Notes: generated from the sequence alone by a model not told the origin. DNA of 64,000 nucleotides from Magnetospirillum sp902729445 (GCF_902729445.1 NZ_CACVCE010000012.1:202986-266985), one strand, 5' to 3'. Counted from the stretch's first letter, positions 53,124-62,632 are shown. Numbers and translations are program-made.

Positions 53124-54638
53124 ATGGGCAAGAATATCGTCATCTGCTGCGATGGAACCTGGAACACTCCCGACCAGCGGGTCGATGGCGTGCCGGTGCC
53201 GACCAACGTGGTCCGCCTGTTCAATGCCCTGGCGCCGGCCGACAAGAATGGCGTCGCCCAGCACAAATATTACCATCCGGGCGTCGGCACCGACGGCACA
53301 TGGTGGGAAAAGGCCATGGGCGGCGGGGCCGGGGCCGGGTTGGACCGCAACGTCCAAAGCGCCTATCGCGAATTGTGCGACTATTACCGGCCCGGCGATG
53401 CCATCTTTCTGTTCGGCTTCAGCCGCGGCGCCTATACGGTGCGCAGCCTGTCGGGCCTGATCAATCGCTGCGGATTGCTGGATACGTCGGGCCTGGCCGA
53501 CGACGTGGCCTGGCGGCGCGTGCAGCACCTGTTCGACACCGGCTATCGCAAGGGCGGCACCTTGGACACCGCCGGATGGCAGTTCCACGGCCCCGGCGGC
53601 AGCCAGCCCACCAAGGCCGACATCCCCATCCGCTTCCTGGGGGTGTGGGACACCGTCGGCGCCCTGGGCATTCCCGACGACATGGCCTTCCTGAATCTGC
53701 TGGATCGGCTGAAGGACTACACCTTCCACGACACCACGCTTAACCCCCACATCGTGACTGCCCGCCACGCCATCGCGCTGGACGAGATGCGGGCCACCTT
53801 CCAGCCGACCCGCTGGGTTGCCGGGCCGAAGCAGGATGCCAAGGAAATGTGGTTCCCCGGCGTGCACAGCGATGTCGGCGGATCGTACCGCGAGGCCGGG
53901 CTGGCCAATGGCGCCCTGTTGTGGATGATCGAAGAGGCGGAAAAGTGCCACCTGGAATTCGCGAAGCCGATGCGCGATCAGATCACCGCCAGCCACCTGG
54001 ACGTCATCCATGATTCCTGCGACGGCGTGTTCAAGCTGCTGGCCACCCAGCCGCGCGCGGTTCCCCGCCTTGAGCCGACCAATTCGGTCCTGCACGCATC
54101 GACGCTCGACCGCCTGGTGGTTCCGCCGATCGAGCAGGCCCCCTATCGGGTGCAGCGCGATCTTAAGCCGGGCGACGCACTGACCCTGGCGATCTATGCC
54201 CGCGAGCCGTGGAACGAGACCGGACTCTGGCTGGAAAAGGGCCGCAAATACACCTTCGCGGCCGAGGGGCAGTGGCTGGATTCCAAGGTCACCGCCGGGC
54301 CGGGCGGAACCAGCGACGGCAAGTTCCAACTGGGCGAGATCGCCCATGTCGCCGGCAGCCTGTGGGGTTTGGCGGAAGAGGCCTTCAAGTCGATGGCCGG
54401 CAATCCCAGCGCCGATTTCCGCGGCACCCGTCGCCACGAAACCTCGCCGTGGTTCTGTCTGATGGGGGCCGTCGCCAATGGCAGCCAGCCCGGCACTCCG
54501 GCCCAGCACGAGACCTTCGAGATCGGCGAGGGTTGCACCTATACGCCGAAGGAATCAGGCTATTTCTACGCCTATGCCAACGATGCCTGGGGCTTCTACG
54601 GCAACAACCGCGGATCGGTGCGCCTGACGGTGAAGTAA
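53124..54638 (+). CDS. DUF2235 alpha/beta hydrolase with LecA-like C-terminal domain
   Basis: Protein of 504 aa. The DUF2235 domain (residues 3-330) begins IVICCDGTWNTPDQR and has the nucleophile elbow FGFSRGAYTVR (Ser at 100), FLGVWDTVGALG (Asp) and WFPGVHSDVGGSY (His). This is the triad pattern of Tle1 type VI phospholipase effectors. Residues about 385-504 end GYFYAYANDAWGFYGNNRGS, which is the ending of PA-IL (LecA) galactose-binding lectin-like domains. No signal peptide and no T6SS genes are near. ATG 53124 has GGAGGG 5 bases upstream. Phospholipase activity is inferred. Confidence 0.85.
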   Translation: MGKNIVICCDGTWNTPDQRVDGVPVPTNVVRLFNALAPADKNGVAQHKYYHPGVGTDGTWWEKAMGGGAGAGLDRNVQSAYRELCDYYRPGDAIFLFGFSRGAYTVRSLSGLINRCGLLDTSGLADDVAWRRVQHLFDTGYRKGGTLDTAGWQFHGPGGSQPTKADIPIRFLGVWDTVGALGIPDDMAFLNLLDRLKDYTFHDTTLNPHIVTARHAIALDEMRATFQPTRWVAGPKQDAKEMWFPGVHSDVGGSYREAGLANGALLWMIEEAEKCHLEFAKPMRDQITASHLDVIHDSCDGVFKLLATQPRAVPRLEPTNSVLHASTLDRLVVPPIEQAPYRVQRDLKPGDALTLAIYAREPWNETGLWLEKGRKYTFAAEGQWLDSKVTAGPGGTSDGKFQLGEIAHVAGSLWGLAEEAFKSMAGNPSADFRGTRRHETSPWFCLMGAVANGSQPGTPAQHETFEIGEGCTYTPKESGYFYAYANDAWGFYGNNRGSVRLTVK

Positions 54639-54650
54639 CCGGCGTGCCGC

Positions 54651-55277
54651 TCAGTTGGTCTTGGATTCGGCCTGGAGCTGGGTGATCTTCTTGCGCATCG
54701 CGGCCAGAAGGCCGTCGACGGTGCCGCCATTGGCCTGGATCACCGAGGAATATTCCGCGCGGTGGGTCTGGGCCATCGAGGCGCCTTCGACCTTGATGTC
54801 CAGCACGCGATAGGTGGCACCGGCCTTGCGCACGCGCCAGCCGACATTGATCGGGTCCAGCTTGTCGCGCTTGATGCGCGACTCGACCTGGAGGTCGCCG
54901 TCGTTCTCGTTGGCGATGGCCAACACTTCCAGCGTCTCGCCGGAATAATCCTTGAAGCGTCGCGCCCAGGTATAGACCTGGATATCCTCGAACAGCCCGA
55001 CGAAGTCCTTTTGCTGCTCGGGCGTGGCAACGCGCCAATAGCGGCCCAGGACCAGCTTGCCGATCTCGGGGATGTCGAAATTGTCGACGAACAGGGTGCG
55101 GAACCGCTTGGTGCGCTCGTCGTCGCTCAGGCCCTTGGCCGCCACGGTGGTCATGGCGGTGTCGGCCAGCTTGACGATGAAATCCGTGGCAGCCGGATCG
55201 GCGAAGGCCGACACCGGCGACGACACCAGGGCGAACGTGCTGACGATTGCGGCCAGAAGGTGACGACGGCTCAGCAT
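54651..55277 (-). CDS. mlaC: MlaC-family periplasmic phospholipid carrier
   Basis: Periplasmic protein of 208 aa with a Tat/Sec-like signal (MLSRRHLLAAIVSTFALVSSP, cut near SAFADP). The Ttg2D/MlaC fold is seen in TKRFRTLFVDNFDIPEIGKL, VLGRYWRVATPEQQKDF and YRVLDIKVEGASMAQTHRAE. It ferries phospholipids between the outer-membrane MlaA complex and the inner-membrane MlaFEDB importer. It begins 4 bases after mlaA. The Mla ABC genes are not in this window. Confidence 0.93.
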   Translation of the reverse strand: MLSRRHLLAAIVSTFALVSSPVSAFADPAATDFIVKLADTAMTTVAAKGLSDDERTKRFRTLFVDNFDIPEIGKLVLGRYWRVATPEQQKDFVGLFEDIQVYTWARRFKDYSGETLEVLAIANENDGDLQVESRIKRDKLDPINVGWRVRKAGATYRVLDIKVEGASMAQTHRAEYSSVIQANGGTVDGLLAAMRKKITQLQAESKTN

Positions 55278-55281
55278 CGGA

Positions 55282-56061
55282 TCAACGCTTCTCCTGCGAC
55301 GGCGCGGTCTTCAGATCGACGGTGCCGTTCTTGACCTCGGTGGCGCGAATCTGGCGGTACATCGAGCGCAGCGACGCGTAATAATCCAGCGAACCACGCT
55401 CGATCTCGTCCAGCTTGTCGAGATAACGCTCGCGCTTGTCCACGCCGTACATGCCGGCGCGGGTCCAGATCGCCCAATCCTGGCCGACACGGTCCAAATG
55501 CAGGTTCAGCGGATCGACCAGCCATTCGGCGGCCAGGCCGACGGTGTCGCGCGGGTTGCTCGGGCCCAGGATCGGCAGCACCAGATAGGGGCCTTCGCCG
55601 ATGCCCCACACCGCGAAGGTCTGGCCGAAATCCTCGTCATGGAAGGGCAGGCCGCCGGGGGCGGCGACGTCGAACAGGCCTGCGGCCCCGAAGCCGGTGT
55701 TGAAGGCGAAGCGCATCGCCGTCTGCATGGCGCGGTCGGGCTGGCCCTGCAACAGGTCGTTGGCCAGGATGATCGGGCTTCTGAGATTGTTCAGGAAATC
55801 GCGGACGCGCTCGCGGCCGAAGGCCGGCACGACATGGCGGTAGCCCTGGGCGACCGGCTTCAGCAGCGCCTTGTCGACAACCTGGTTGAATTCGAAGATC
55901 GCACGGTTCATCGGCTCGAGCGGGTCGTTCAACTGCTCGAACTCGGCCACGGCCTCCTTGTCGTCGGCAGGAGGCGGCGAGGCGCAGCCGGCCATCAGGG
56001 CCAGCGAAACCAGGGAAACGGCGAGACGGGAGAGCGCGGCGCGAGGAATGAAGGTTGGCAT
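55282..56061 (-). CDS. mlaA: MlaA (VacJ) outer-membrane lipoprotein
   Basis: Lipoprotein of 259 aa that removes misplaced phospholipids from the outer leaflet of the outer membrane. The lipobox is LMAGC with Cys 26. Family blocks are LNDPLEPMNRAIFEFNQVVD, FLNNLRSPIILANDLLQG, FAFNTGFGAAGLFDVA and GIGEGPYLVLPILGPSNPRD. It forms a two-gene operon with mlaC and is divergent from sahR across 270 bases. Confidence 0.95.
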   Translation of the reverse strand: MPTFIPRAALSRLAVSLVSLALMAGCASPPPADDKEAVAEFEQLNDPLEPMNRAIFEFNQVVDKALLKPVAQGYRHVVPAFGRERVRDFLNNLRSPIILANDLLQGQPDRAMQTAMRFAFNTGFGAAGLFDVAAPGGLPFHDEDFGQTFAVWGIGEGPYLVLPILGPSNPRDTVGLAAEWLVDPLNLHLDRVGQDWAIWTRAGMYGVDKRERYLDKLDEIERGSLDYYASLRSMYRQIRATEVKNGTVDLKTAPSQEKR

Positions 56062-56286
56062 GTCGATTCTTCGGATACCCAGTTTGACCTTCTTGTTTTA
56101 CGAACTCGTGCACGAATACACAAGCAGGCGAACGCCGTCGAATGGTTCCCGGCGCAATTGAGGTAACACGTTCCTTACGCGAACGCCAGGGGGGATGAGT
56201 CGATTCGGGCCAGGCCCTTGCCACACCGATGCATTTCGGCAACAGCCGTGTCGGGTCTTGGCTGCATTTTCGCTTCTATTTCGCAT

Positions 56287-56306
56287 AAAGATATGTTTAT
56301 ATCTTT
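56287..56306. promoter_or_regulatory. Palindromic operator upstream of the SahR-like gene
   Basis: AAAGATAT (56287-56294), GTTT, then ATATCTTT (56299-56306) form a perfect 8-base inverted repeat. It ends 25 bases before the GTG start of the ArsR-methyltransferase gene and lies in the only AT-rich stretch of the gap. Its ATAAAGATAT core resembles the SahR binding sites described for Proteobacteria (Novichkov and co-workers; recalled, not checked). Confidence 0.65.
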
Positions 56307-56331
56307 CTGACGGCAAGGTCGGAGGTGTTGG

Positions 56332-57258
56332 GTGGAACGTGTCCTGTCAGGTTTGCGCGCTGCGGCCGAGCCCACGAGGCTGCGGCTGCTGTCGTTGCTG
56401 GCCCAGGGCGACCTGACCGTCAGCGAGCTGACCCACATCCTTGGCCAAAGCCAGCCCCGGGTCAGCCGGCACCTGAAGCTGATGTGCGATTCCGGCCTGC
56501 TGGACCGCTTCCCCGAAGGCGCCTGGGTGTTCTACCGGCTGGCCGCCACCGGCGCCGGCGCCGACCTGGCCCGCTCGTTGCTGCCGATGTTGCCGGCGGG
56601 GGACACCACCTTGACGCTGGACCGCCAGCGGCTGGACCAGGTGCGCGCCGCGCGGGCGGCCCGGGCCCAGACCTATTTCACCGAAAACGCCTCGCGCTGG
56701 GACCAGATTCGTTCGCTGCAGGTCGACGATGCCCAGGTCGAGCAGGCCCTGGTCGCCACCCTGGCCGGGCGCCAGGTCGCCGATCTGGTCGATATGGGCA
56801 CCGGCACCGGCCGCATCCTGGAAGTGCTGGCCCCCCACATCCAGCGCGGCGTCGGCATCGACCTGTCGCGCGAAATGCTGGCGGTGGCGCGCGCCAATCT
56901 GGAACGGGCCGGCTGCCGCCATTGCATGGTCCGCCAGGGCGACATCACCCAATTGCCGCTGGCCGATTCCTCGGCCGACGCGGTAACCATTCATCAGGTG
57001 CTGCATTATGCCGCCGAGCCGGCCCGCGTGGTGGCGGAAGCCGCCCGGGTGCTGAGGCCCGGCGGCCTGCTGGTTCTGGTCGATCTGGCCCCGCACGCGC
57101 TGGAATTGCTGCGCGACCAGCATGCCCATCGTCGCCTGGGCTTTTCCGATGCCGAGGTGGACGGCTGGCTGAGTGCCGCCGGCCTGAAATCCGACGGCCA
57201 GACCCGCCTGGCGGGCGATCCCTTGACCGTGGTCCTGTGGCGGGCCATCAAGTCGTGA
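56332..57258 (+). CDS. sahR: ArsR-family regulator with SAM/SAH-binding methyltransferase domain (SahR-like)
   Basis: Predicted repressor of 308 aa that senses S-adenosylhomocysteine. The N-terminal ArsR winged helix (RVLSGLRAAAEPTRLRLLSL and SQPRVSRHLKLMCDSGLLD) is fused to a class I methyltransferase fold with LVDMGTGTGRILEVL and LRPGGLLVLVDLAPH. In SahR the methyltransferase fold serves as the ligand sensor. The operon sahR-metF-metH and the upstream palindrome make the assignment strong. The start is GTG 56332 with GGAGG 8 bases ahead. Confidence 0.9.
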   Translation: MERVLSGLRAAAEPTRLRLLSLLAQGDLTVSELTHILGQSQPRVSRHLKLMCDSGLLDRFPEGAWVFYRLAATGAGADLARSLLPMLPAGDTTLTLDRQRLDQVRAARAARAQTYFTENASRWDQIRSLQVDDAQVEQALVATLAGRQVADLVDMGTGTGRILEVLAPHIQRGVGIDLSREMLAVARANLERAGCRHCMVRQGDITQLPLADSSADAVTIHQVLHYAAEPARVVAEAARVLRPGGLLVLVDLAPHALELLRDQHAHRRLGFSDAEVDGWLSAAGLKSDGQTRLAGDPLTVVLWRAIKS

Positions 57259-57293
57259 AACCCCGGCAAGTCGTGAAACAAGGAGCATATCCG

Positions 57294-58175
57294 GTGAACT
57301 CCCCCCTTCCCATCGCTGCCGCCTCGGCCCAGCCGGTCAAGGTTTCCTTCGAATTCTTCCCGCCCAAGACCGAGAAGATGCAGGAAACCCTGTGGGAATG
57401 CGTCAAGCGGCTCGAGCCCTTGGCGCCGGCCTTCGTCTCGGTGACCTATGGCGCCGGTGGCACCACGCGCGAACGCACCCACGACACCGTGGTCCGCATC
57501 GCCCGCGAGACCAGCCTGAAGCCGGCCGCCCACCTGACCTGCGTCGGCCATGTCCAGGGCGAGGTCGATGACATCGCCCGGCGCTATTGGGATGAAGGCA
57601 TCCGCCACATCGTGGCCTTGCGCGGCGACGCGCCGGAAGGATCGGGGGCCTATGTGCCGACGCCCGGCGGCTATGGCTATGCCGTCGATCTGGTCCGCGG
57701 CCTGAAGCGCATCGCCGATTTCGAGATTTCGGTGGCGGCCTATCCCGAGATGCATCCCGACGCGCCGTCGGCCGCCTTCGATCTCGACAATCTAAAGGCC
57801 AAGGTCGATGCCGGCGCCACCCGGGCCATCTCGCAATATTTCTTCGACCCGGCGGTGTTCCTGCGTTTCCGCGAGCGTGCCGTCGCGGCCGGCATCACTG
57901 TGCCGATCGTGCCGGGCATCCTGCCGGTGACCAATTTCGCCCAGGTGCAGAAATTCTCGGCCGCCTGCGGCGCCTCGGTGCCGGGCTGGATGGCCACCTT
58001 GTTCGAAGGACTGGACAACGACCCGGAAACGCGGCGCCTGGTCGCCGCCACCGTCGCCGCCGAGCAATGCCGGGCGCTGGCCGCCGACGGCGTGTCGGAC
58101 TTCCATTTCTACACCCTGAACCGCGCCGACCTGGCTTATGCGATTTCGCATATCCTGGGCGTTCGGCCGCGCTGA
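57294..58175 (+). CDS. metF: 5,10-methylenetetrahydrofolate reductase
   Basis: FAD enzyme of 293 aa that makes 5-methyltetrahydrofolate for MetH. Key motifs are SFEFFPPKTEKMQETLW with the catalytic Glu, FVSVTYGAGGTTRERTHD, HIVALRGDAPEG and AISQYFFDPAVFLRF. The start is GTG 57294 with AAGGAG 8 bases upstream, 35 bases after sahR. A hairpin repeat lies in the 86-base gap before metH. Confidence 0.96.
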   Translation: MNSPLPIAAASAQPVKVSFEFFPPKTEKMQETLWECVKRLEPLAPAFVSVTYGAGGTTRERTHDTVVRIARETSLKPAAHLTCVGHVQGEVDDIARRYWDEGIRHIVALRGDAPEGSGAYVPTPGGYGYAVDLVRGLKRIADFEISVAAYPEMHPDAPSAAFDLDNLKAKVDAGATRAISQYFFDPAVFLRFRERAVAAGITVPIVPGILPVTNFAQVQKFSAACGASVPGWMATLFEGLDNDPETRRLVAATVAAEQCRALAADGVSDFHFYTLNRADLAYAISHILGVRPR

Positions 58176-58182
58176 TCCGTTC

Positions 58183-58242
58183 CGTCATCGCCGGGCTTGA
58201 CCCGGCGATCCATGGATGCCCGGATCACGTCCGGACATGACG
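58183..58242. repeat. Palindromic repeat of the CGTCAT...ATGACG family between metF and metH
   Basis: Outer CGTCAT (58183) and ATGACG (ending 58242) flank two small hairpins, TCGCCGGG/CCCGGCGA and CCGGAT/GTCCGG-type. It is a shorter relative of the element at 7736-7845, with the shared core CCGGGCTTGACCCGG. Sitting inside an operon, it may act as an RNA processing or attenuation hairpin. Confidence 0.7.
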
Positions 58243-58261
58243 AAGACTATAAGGAACCGAC

Positions 58262-61200
58262 ATGACCAATATTCTCGACCATCTGTCCGACCGCGTCTTG
58301 TTGTGCGACGGCGGTACCGGCGCCCTGGTGCAGGCGATGAACCTGTCGGTGGACAAGGACTTCCTGGGGCTGGAAAACTGCACCGAGATCCTGGTCAAGT
58401 CGCGCCCCGACGTCATTCGCGGCATCCATGCCCGCTATTTCGAGGCCGGCGCCGACATGGTCGAGGCCGACACCTTTGGCGCCAGCCCGGTGACCCTGGC
58501 CGAGTTCGGCATCTCTGGCCAGGCTTTCGATCTCAACAAGACCGCCATCGAGCTGGCCTGGGAGGCGGCCGAGCAGTTCAAGGCCGACGGCCGCGCCCGC
58601 TTCGTGCTGGGCGCCATCGGGCCGGGCACCAAGCTGCCCAGCCTGGGCCATATCGGCTATGACGAGCTGGAAGCGGCCTATGTGACGCAAGCCGCCGGCC
58701 AGATCGCAGGCAACGTCTCGGCCTTCCTGGTGGAAACCTGCCAGGACCCGCTGCAGATCAAGGCCGCCGTCAATGGCTGCAAGATCGCCTGCGCCCAAGC
58801 CGCCAAGGACATTCCCATCCTGGTGCAGGTGACGGTGGAAACCACCGGCACGCTGCTGGTCGGCGCCGACATCGCCGCGGCCGCCACCGTGGTCCATTCG
58901 CTCGGCGTGCCCAGCATGGGCCTCAATTGCGCCGCCGGCCCGCAGGAGATGCTGGAACACGTCAAGTGGCTGGTGGAAAACTGGCCCGGCTTCATCTCGA
59001 TCCAACCCAATGCCGGCCTGCCGGAACTGGTCGATGGCCAGACCCGCTATCCGCTGCTGCCCGACGAGTTGGCGGTGTGGCACGAACGCTTCGTGTCCAT
59101 GGGCGTCAACCTGCTGGGCGGCTGCTGCGGCACCCGGCCGGAACACATTGCCGCCACCCACGCCATGCTGAAGAAGGTCGGCAACGGCACCCGCCCCAGC
59201 CCGGCCAAGCGCACGTCCCATTGGGTGCCGTCGGTGGCGTCGCTTTATTCACAGGTGCCGCTGCGTCAGGAAAACGCCTTCCTGGCCATCGGCGAGCGCT
59301 GCAACGCCAACGGTTCCAAGAAGTTCCGCGACCTGCAAGATGCCGAGGACTGGGACGGCATCACCGCCATGGCCCGCGAGCAGGTCAAGGAAGGCAGCCA
59401 CACCCTGGACGTCTGCACCGCCTTCGTCGGCCGCGACGAGGTGAGCGACATGACCGAGGTGGTCAGCCGCCTGCGTGGCGCCGTCACCACGCCGCTGGTG
59501 GTCGATTCCACCGAGTTGCCGGTGCTGGAAGCGGCGCTGAAGCTGTATGGCGGCAAGGCCATCTTGAACTCGATCAATTTCGAGGATGGCGAGAAGGACG
59601 CCGAGAACCGCCTGATCCTGGCGCGCAAGTTCGGCGCCGCCGTGGTGGCGCTGACCATCGACGAAGAGGGCATGGCCAAGGATGCCGATTCCAAGATCCG
59701 CATCGCCAAGCGGCTTTACGATTTCGCGGTGGTCAAGCACGGCCTGCCGGCGTCGGACCTTTTGTTCGACCCCTTGACCTTCACCATCTGCACCGGCAAC
59801 GAGGACGACCGCAAATTGGGCGTCGAGACGCTGGACGCCATCGAGCGCCTGGCCAAGGAACTGCCGGAATGCGGCATCGTGCTTGGCCTTTCCAACATCT
59901 CGTTCGGCCTGAAGCCGGCCGCTCGCCAGGTGCTGAATTCGGTGTTCTGCGACCATGCGGTCCGGCGAGGGATGACCGGGGCCATCGTCCATGTCTCGAA
60001 GATCGTGCCCTTGCACACCATCGCCGCCGACGAGGTCAAGGCCGCCGAGGATCTGATCTTCGACCGCCGCACCGAAGGTTACGACCCGCTGCAGGCGCTG
60101 ATCGCCCTGTTCGGCGACCGCAAGGCGGCCGACAACAAGAAGGAACTGCCGGCCTCCATCGAGGAACGCCTGAAGGCTCGCATCATCGACGGCGACCGCA
60201 CCGGCCTGGACGACGACCTGGCCCGCGCCCTGGCGGAAGGCTGGAAGCCGCTTGCCATCATCAATGACCTGCTGCTGGACGGCATGAAGGTGGTGGGTGA
60301 ATTGTTCGGTTCCGGCAAGATGCAACTGCCCTTCGTGCTGCAATCGGCCGAGACCATGAAGGCCGCCGTCGCCTTCCTCGAGCCGCACATGGACAAGGCC
60401 GAAGGCAGCGCCAAGGCGACCATCGTGCTGGCCACCGTCAAGGGCGACGTTCACGATATCGGCAAGAATCTGGTCGACATCATCCTGACCAACAACGGCT
60501 ACAAGGTTCACAATATCGGCATCAAGCAGCCGATCGGCGACATCATCAAGGCGGTGCGCGAGCACAAGCCCGACGCCATCGGCCTGTCGGGCCTGTTGGT
60601 CAAGTCCACCGTCATCATGAAGGACAACCTGGAAGAGCTGACCGCCCAGGGTATCGACATCCCGGTGCTGTTGGGCGGTGCGGCGCTCACCCGGCGCTAT
60701 GTCGAGGAAGATTGCCGTGCCGCCTATGGCTCCGGGCGGGTCGCCTATGCCCGCGACGCCTTCGACGGGCTGGACCTGATGAGCAAGGTCGCCGACAGCA
60801 CCTTCGATGATCTGGTCAAGGCCCGCGGCATTGGTCCCAAATCGGGCAATTCCAAGCGTATCGGCCAGCCCAAGCTGGAAAGCGCGCTCCGCCCGGTCGA
60901 TTGGGACGAGGTCGCCCTTCGCCGCGCCGAACTGCACAAGGACGTCCCGGCCCCGCTTCCGCCGTTCTGGGGCGCCAAGGTCATCGAGAACGTGCCGCTG
61001 CAGAACCTGGCGCCGTTCCTGAACGAGACCATGCTGTACCAGTTCCACTGGGGCTATAAGAAGCAGGGCCGCACGCTGGACGAGTTCAAGGCCTGGGGCG
61101 CCAAGGAACTGAAGCCCATCGCCCTGGACCTGTTGAAGCGTTGCGCCAAGGAAGAGATCCTGAAGGCCCAGGGCGTCTATGGCTATTGGCGGGCGGCGTC

Positions 61201-61741
61201 GGATGGGGATTCGGTGGTGCTGTTCCAAGAGGACGGCAAGACCGAGGCCGCCCGCTTCGCCTTTCCGCGCCAGGGCAAGGACGGTGGTCTGTGCATCGCC
61301 GATTTCTTCCGGCCGGTATCGGACCCGGTGCGCGACGTCATCGGCCTGCAGGTGGTGACCATGGGCAAGCGCGCCACCGAAATCGCCGACCAATGGTTCA
61401 AGGCCGACAAGTACCAGGATTACCTGTACCTGCACGGCCTGTCGGTCGAGATGGCGGAAGCGATGGCCGAATATGTCCACAAGCGCATCCGCGCCGAGCT
61501 GGGTTTCGCCGCCGAGGATGCGGCCGAGATGGACAAGCTGTTGAAGCAGAACTATCGCGGTTCGCGCTTCTCGTTCGGCTATCCGGCCTGCCCGAAGATC
61601 GAGGATCAGGCGCAATTGCTGGCGCTGCTGGGGGCCGACCGCATCGGCGTGACGCTGTCGGACGAGTTCCAGCTGGACCCCGAACAAAGCACCAGCGCCA
61701 TCGTGACGGTCCACCCGCAGGCGAAATATTTCAGCGTGTAG
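58262..61741 (+). CDS. metH: Cobalamin-dependent methionine synthase
   Basis: Four-module enzyme of 1159 aa that methylates homocysteine. The homocysteine-binding barrel (residues 1-320) has the zinc cysteines in GLNCAAGP and LLGGCCGTRPEH. The pterin-binding barrel begins near 340 with IGERCNANGSKKFRDL. The B12 module (about 635-880) has the cobalt-binding His in KGDVHDIGKNLVDI. The C-terminal activation domain binds SAM and contains YRGSRFSFGYPACPKIEDQ. Length is near the family norm. It is the last gene of the sahR-metF-metH operon. Confidence 0.97.
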   Translation: MTNILDHLSDRVLLCDGGTGALVQAMNLSVDKDFLGLENCTEILVKSRPDVIRGIHARYFEAGADMVEADTFGASPVTLAEFGISGQAFDLNKTAIELAWEAAEQFKADGRARFVLGAIGPGTKLPSLGHIGYDELEAAYVTQAAGQIAGNVSAFLVETCQDPLQIKAAVNGCKIACAQAAKDIPILVQVTVETTGTLLVGADIAAAATVVHSLGVPSMGLNCAAGPQEMLEHVKWLVENWPGFISIQPNAGLPELVDGQTRYPLLPDELAVWHERFVSMGVNLLGGCCGTRPEHIAATHAMLKKVGNGTRPSPAKRTSHWVPSVASLYSQVPLRQENAFLAIGERCNANGSKKFRDLQDAEDWDGITAMAREQVKEGSHTLDVCTAFVGRDEVSDMTEVVSRLRGAVTTPLVVDSTELPVLEAALKLYGGKAILNSINFEDGEKDAENRLILARKFGAAVVALTIDEEGMAKDADSKIRIAKRLYDFAVVKHGLPASDLLFDPLTFTICTGNEDDRKLGVETLDAIERLAKELPECGIVLGLSNISFGLKPAARQVLNSVFCDHAVRRGMTGAIVHVSKIVPLHTIAADEVKAAEDLIFDRRTEGYDPLQALIALFGDRKAADNKKELPASIEERLKARIIDGDRTGLDDDLARALAEGWKPLAIINDLLLDGMKVVGELFGSGKMQLPFVLQSAETMKAAVAFLEPHMDKAEGSAKATIVLATVKGDVHDIGKNLVDIILTNNGYKVHNIGIKQPIGDIIKAVREHKPDAIGLSGLLVKSTVIMKDNLEELTAQGIDIPVLLGGAALTRRYVEEDCRAAYGSGRVAYARDAFDGLDLMSKVADSTFDDLVKARGIGPKSGNSKRIGQPKLESALRPVDWDEVALRRAELHKDVPAPLPPFWGAKVIENVPLQNLAPFLNETMLYQFHWGYKKQGRTLDEFKAWGAKELKPIALDLLKRCAKEEILKAQGVYGYWRAASDGDSVVLFQEDGKTEAARFAFPRQGKDGGLCIADFFRPVSDPVRDVIGLQVVTMGKRATEIADQWFKADKYQDYLYLHGLSVEMAEAMAEYVHKRIRAELGFAAEDAAEMDKLLKQNYRGSRFSFGYPACPKIEDQAQLLALLGADRIGVTLSDEFQLDPEQSTSAIVTVHPQAKYFSV

Positions 61742-61752
61742 GGGTGGGGAAG

Positions 61753-61780
61753 CTGGCCGCCGCGAATGCGGCGGTCAGTT
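61753..61780 (+). terminator. Possible terminator hairpin after metH
   Basis: TGGCCGCCGC (61754-61763) pairs with GCGGCGGTCA (61768-61777) around GAAT, with one G-T pair. Only TT follows, so it may be a transcript-stabilising hairpin instead. Confidence 0.35.
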
Positions 61781-61987
61781 GACCGCCTCAGCGGTTCCGT
61801 CCGCGGGGACAATCCAGGGCTCTGCCCCCGCGCTTCTTGTCCCCAAGAGTGCACTTGGGGACTACCGCTTTGCGCCCAGGACGGTCGTTGAGGATCCCTA
61901 TCACAAATGCCGATAACGGACATTGGGGCAGCACACCTCCGCTGAGGTGCGTGTATTTTCTGGAATCGAGCCAGCTTCAGGTCGCGA

Positions 61988-62362
61988 TCAATGGGGGCCA
62001 GTTTCCATCAAGAACTGGATCAACAGGATGCCGCCCGAGAGAACACCAAGCCCGAGGGCGACGATTGTGGCAGTGTAGAACAGCGCATCGCCCAGCTTCC
62101 GCCTTTTGGGGGAGGACAACGCCGTGACGAGTCGGTCATAACCGAACAGTTGATAGAGCAAGAGGATCAGCGGCAGCGCAATGAACAAGGCGCCCGCCGT
62201 CACGCTGTCCACGATATGCTCACTGACCATCCGGTCGTACAGGACGCCACCCTTGTAGCGCGACGGCCAGCCGGCAAATAAATCGTAGGCGCTGGCTGCC
62301 ACAGCCAAAAATAAGGCCGCCGCTCCGATGATGGTCATAGCCCTACGGTGCGACAACTGCAT
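61988..62362 (-). CDS. Small membrane protein of unknown function, 124 aa
   Basis: Not recognised. Three hydrophobic stretches are clear: TIIGAAALFLAVAASAYDL (residues 10-28), GALFIALPLILLLYQLFGY (57-75) and ALFYTATIVALGLGVLSGG (92-110). They are joined by short polar loops with SRYKGGVLYDRMVSEH and SSPKRRKLGD, so the N-terminus is probably inside. ATG 62362 has GGGGGGAAG directly ahead. Neighbours on both sides are orphan genes too, and the surrounding sequence is less GC-rich than the rest of the window. Confidence 0.6.
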   Translation of the reverse strand: MQLSHRRAMTIIGAAALFLAVAASAYDLFAGWPSRYKGGVLYDRMVSEHIVDSVTAGALFIALPLILLLYQLFGYDRLVTALSSPKRRKLGDALFYTATIVALGLGVLSGGILLIQFLMETGPH

Positions 62363-62632
62363 CTTCCCCCCAAATCAGGCTACGCGAAATCCAAATCATT
62401 TCACACGAAATCACAGGGCAATCAAGAGGTGTGAAATTCTCAATCAACACCTTGAAAAAAATTGCCACTCCATGCTGGATTCGAACCAGAGCGCAATCAC
62501 CTGAACTGATCTGCCTATCTGTTGGGACGGGTGTTCCTGGCCTTCGTGCGCCTGACGGCTGGAGATGGGTACCGAAGTGTGTTTCAAATTGCCACTTGTT
62601 CAGCGAAGGCGGGTATAGCCTGGAGAGGAAAA

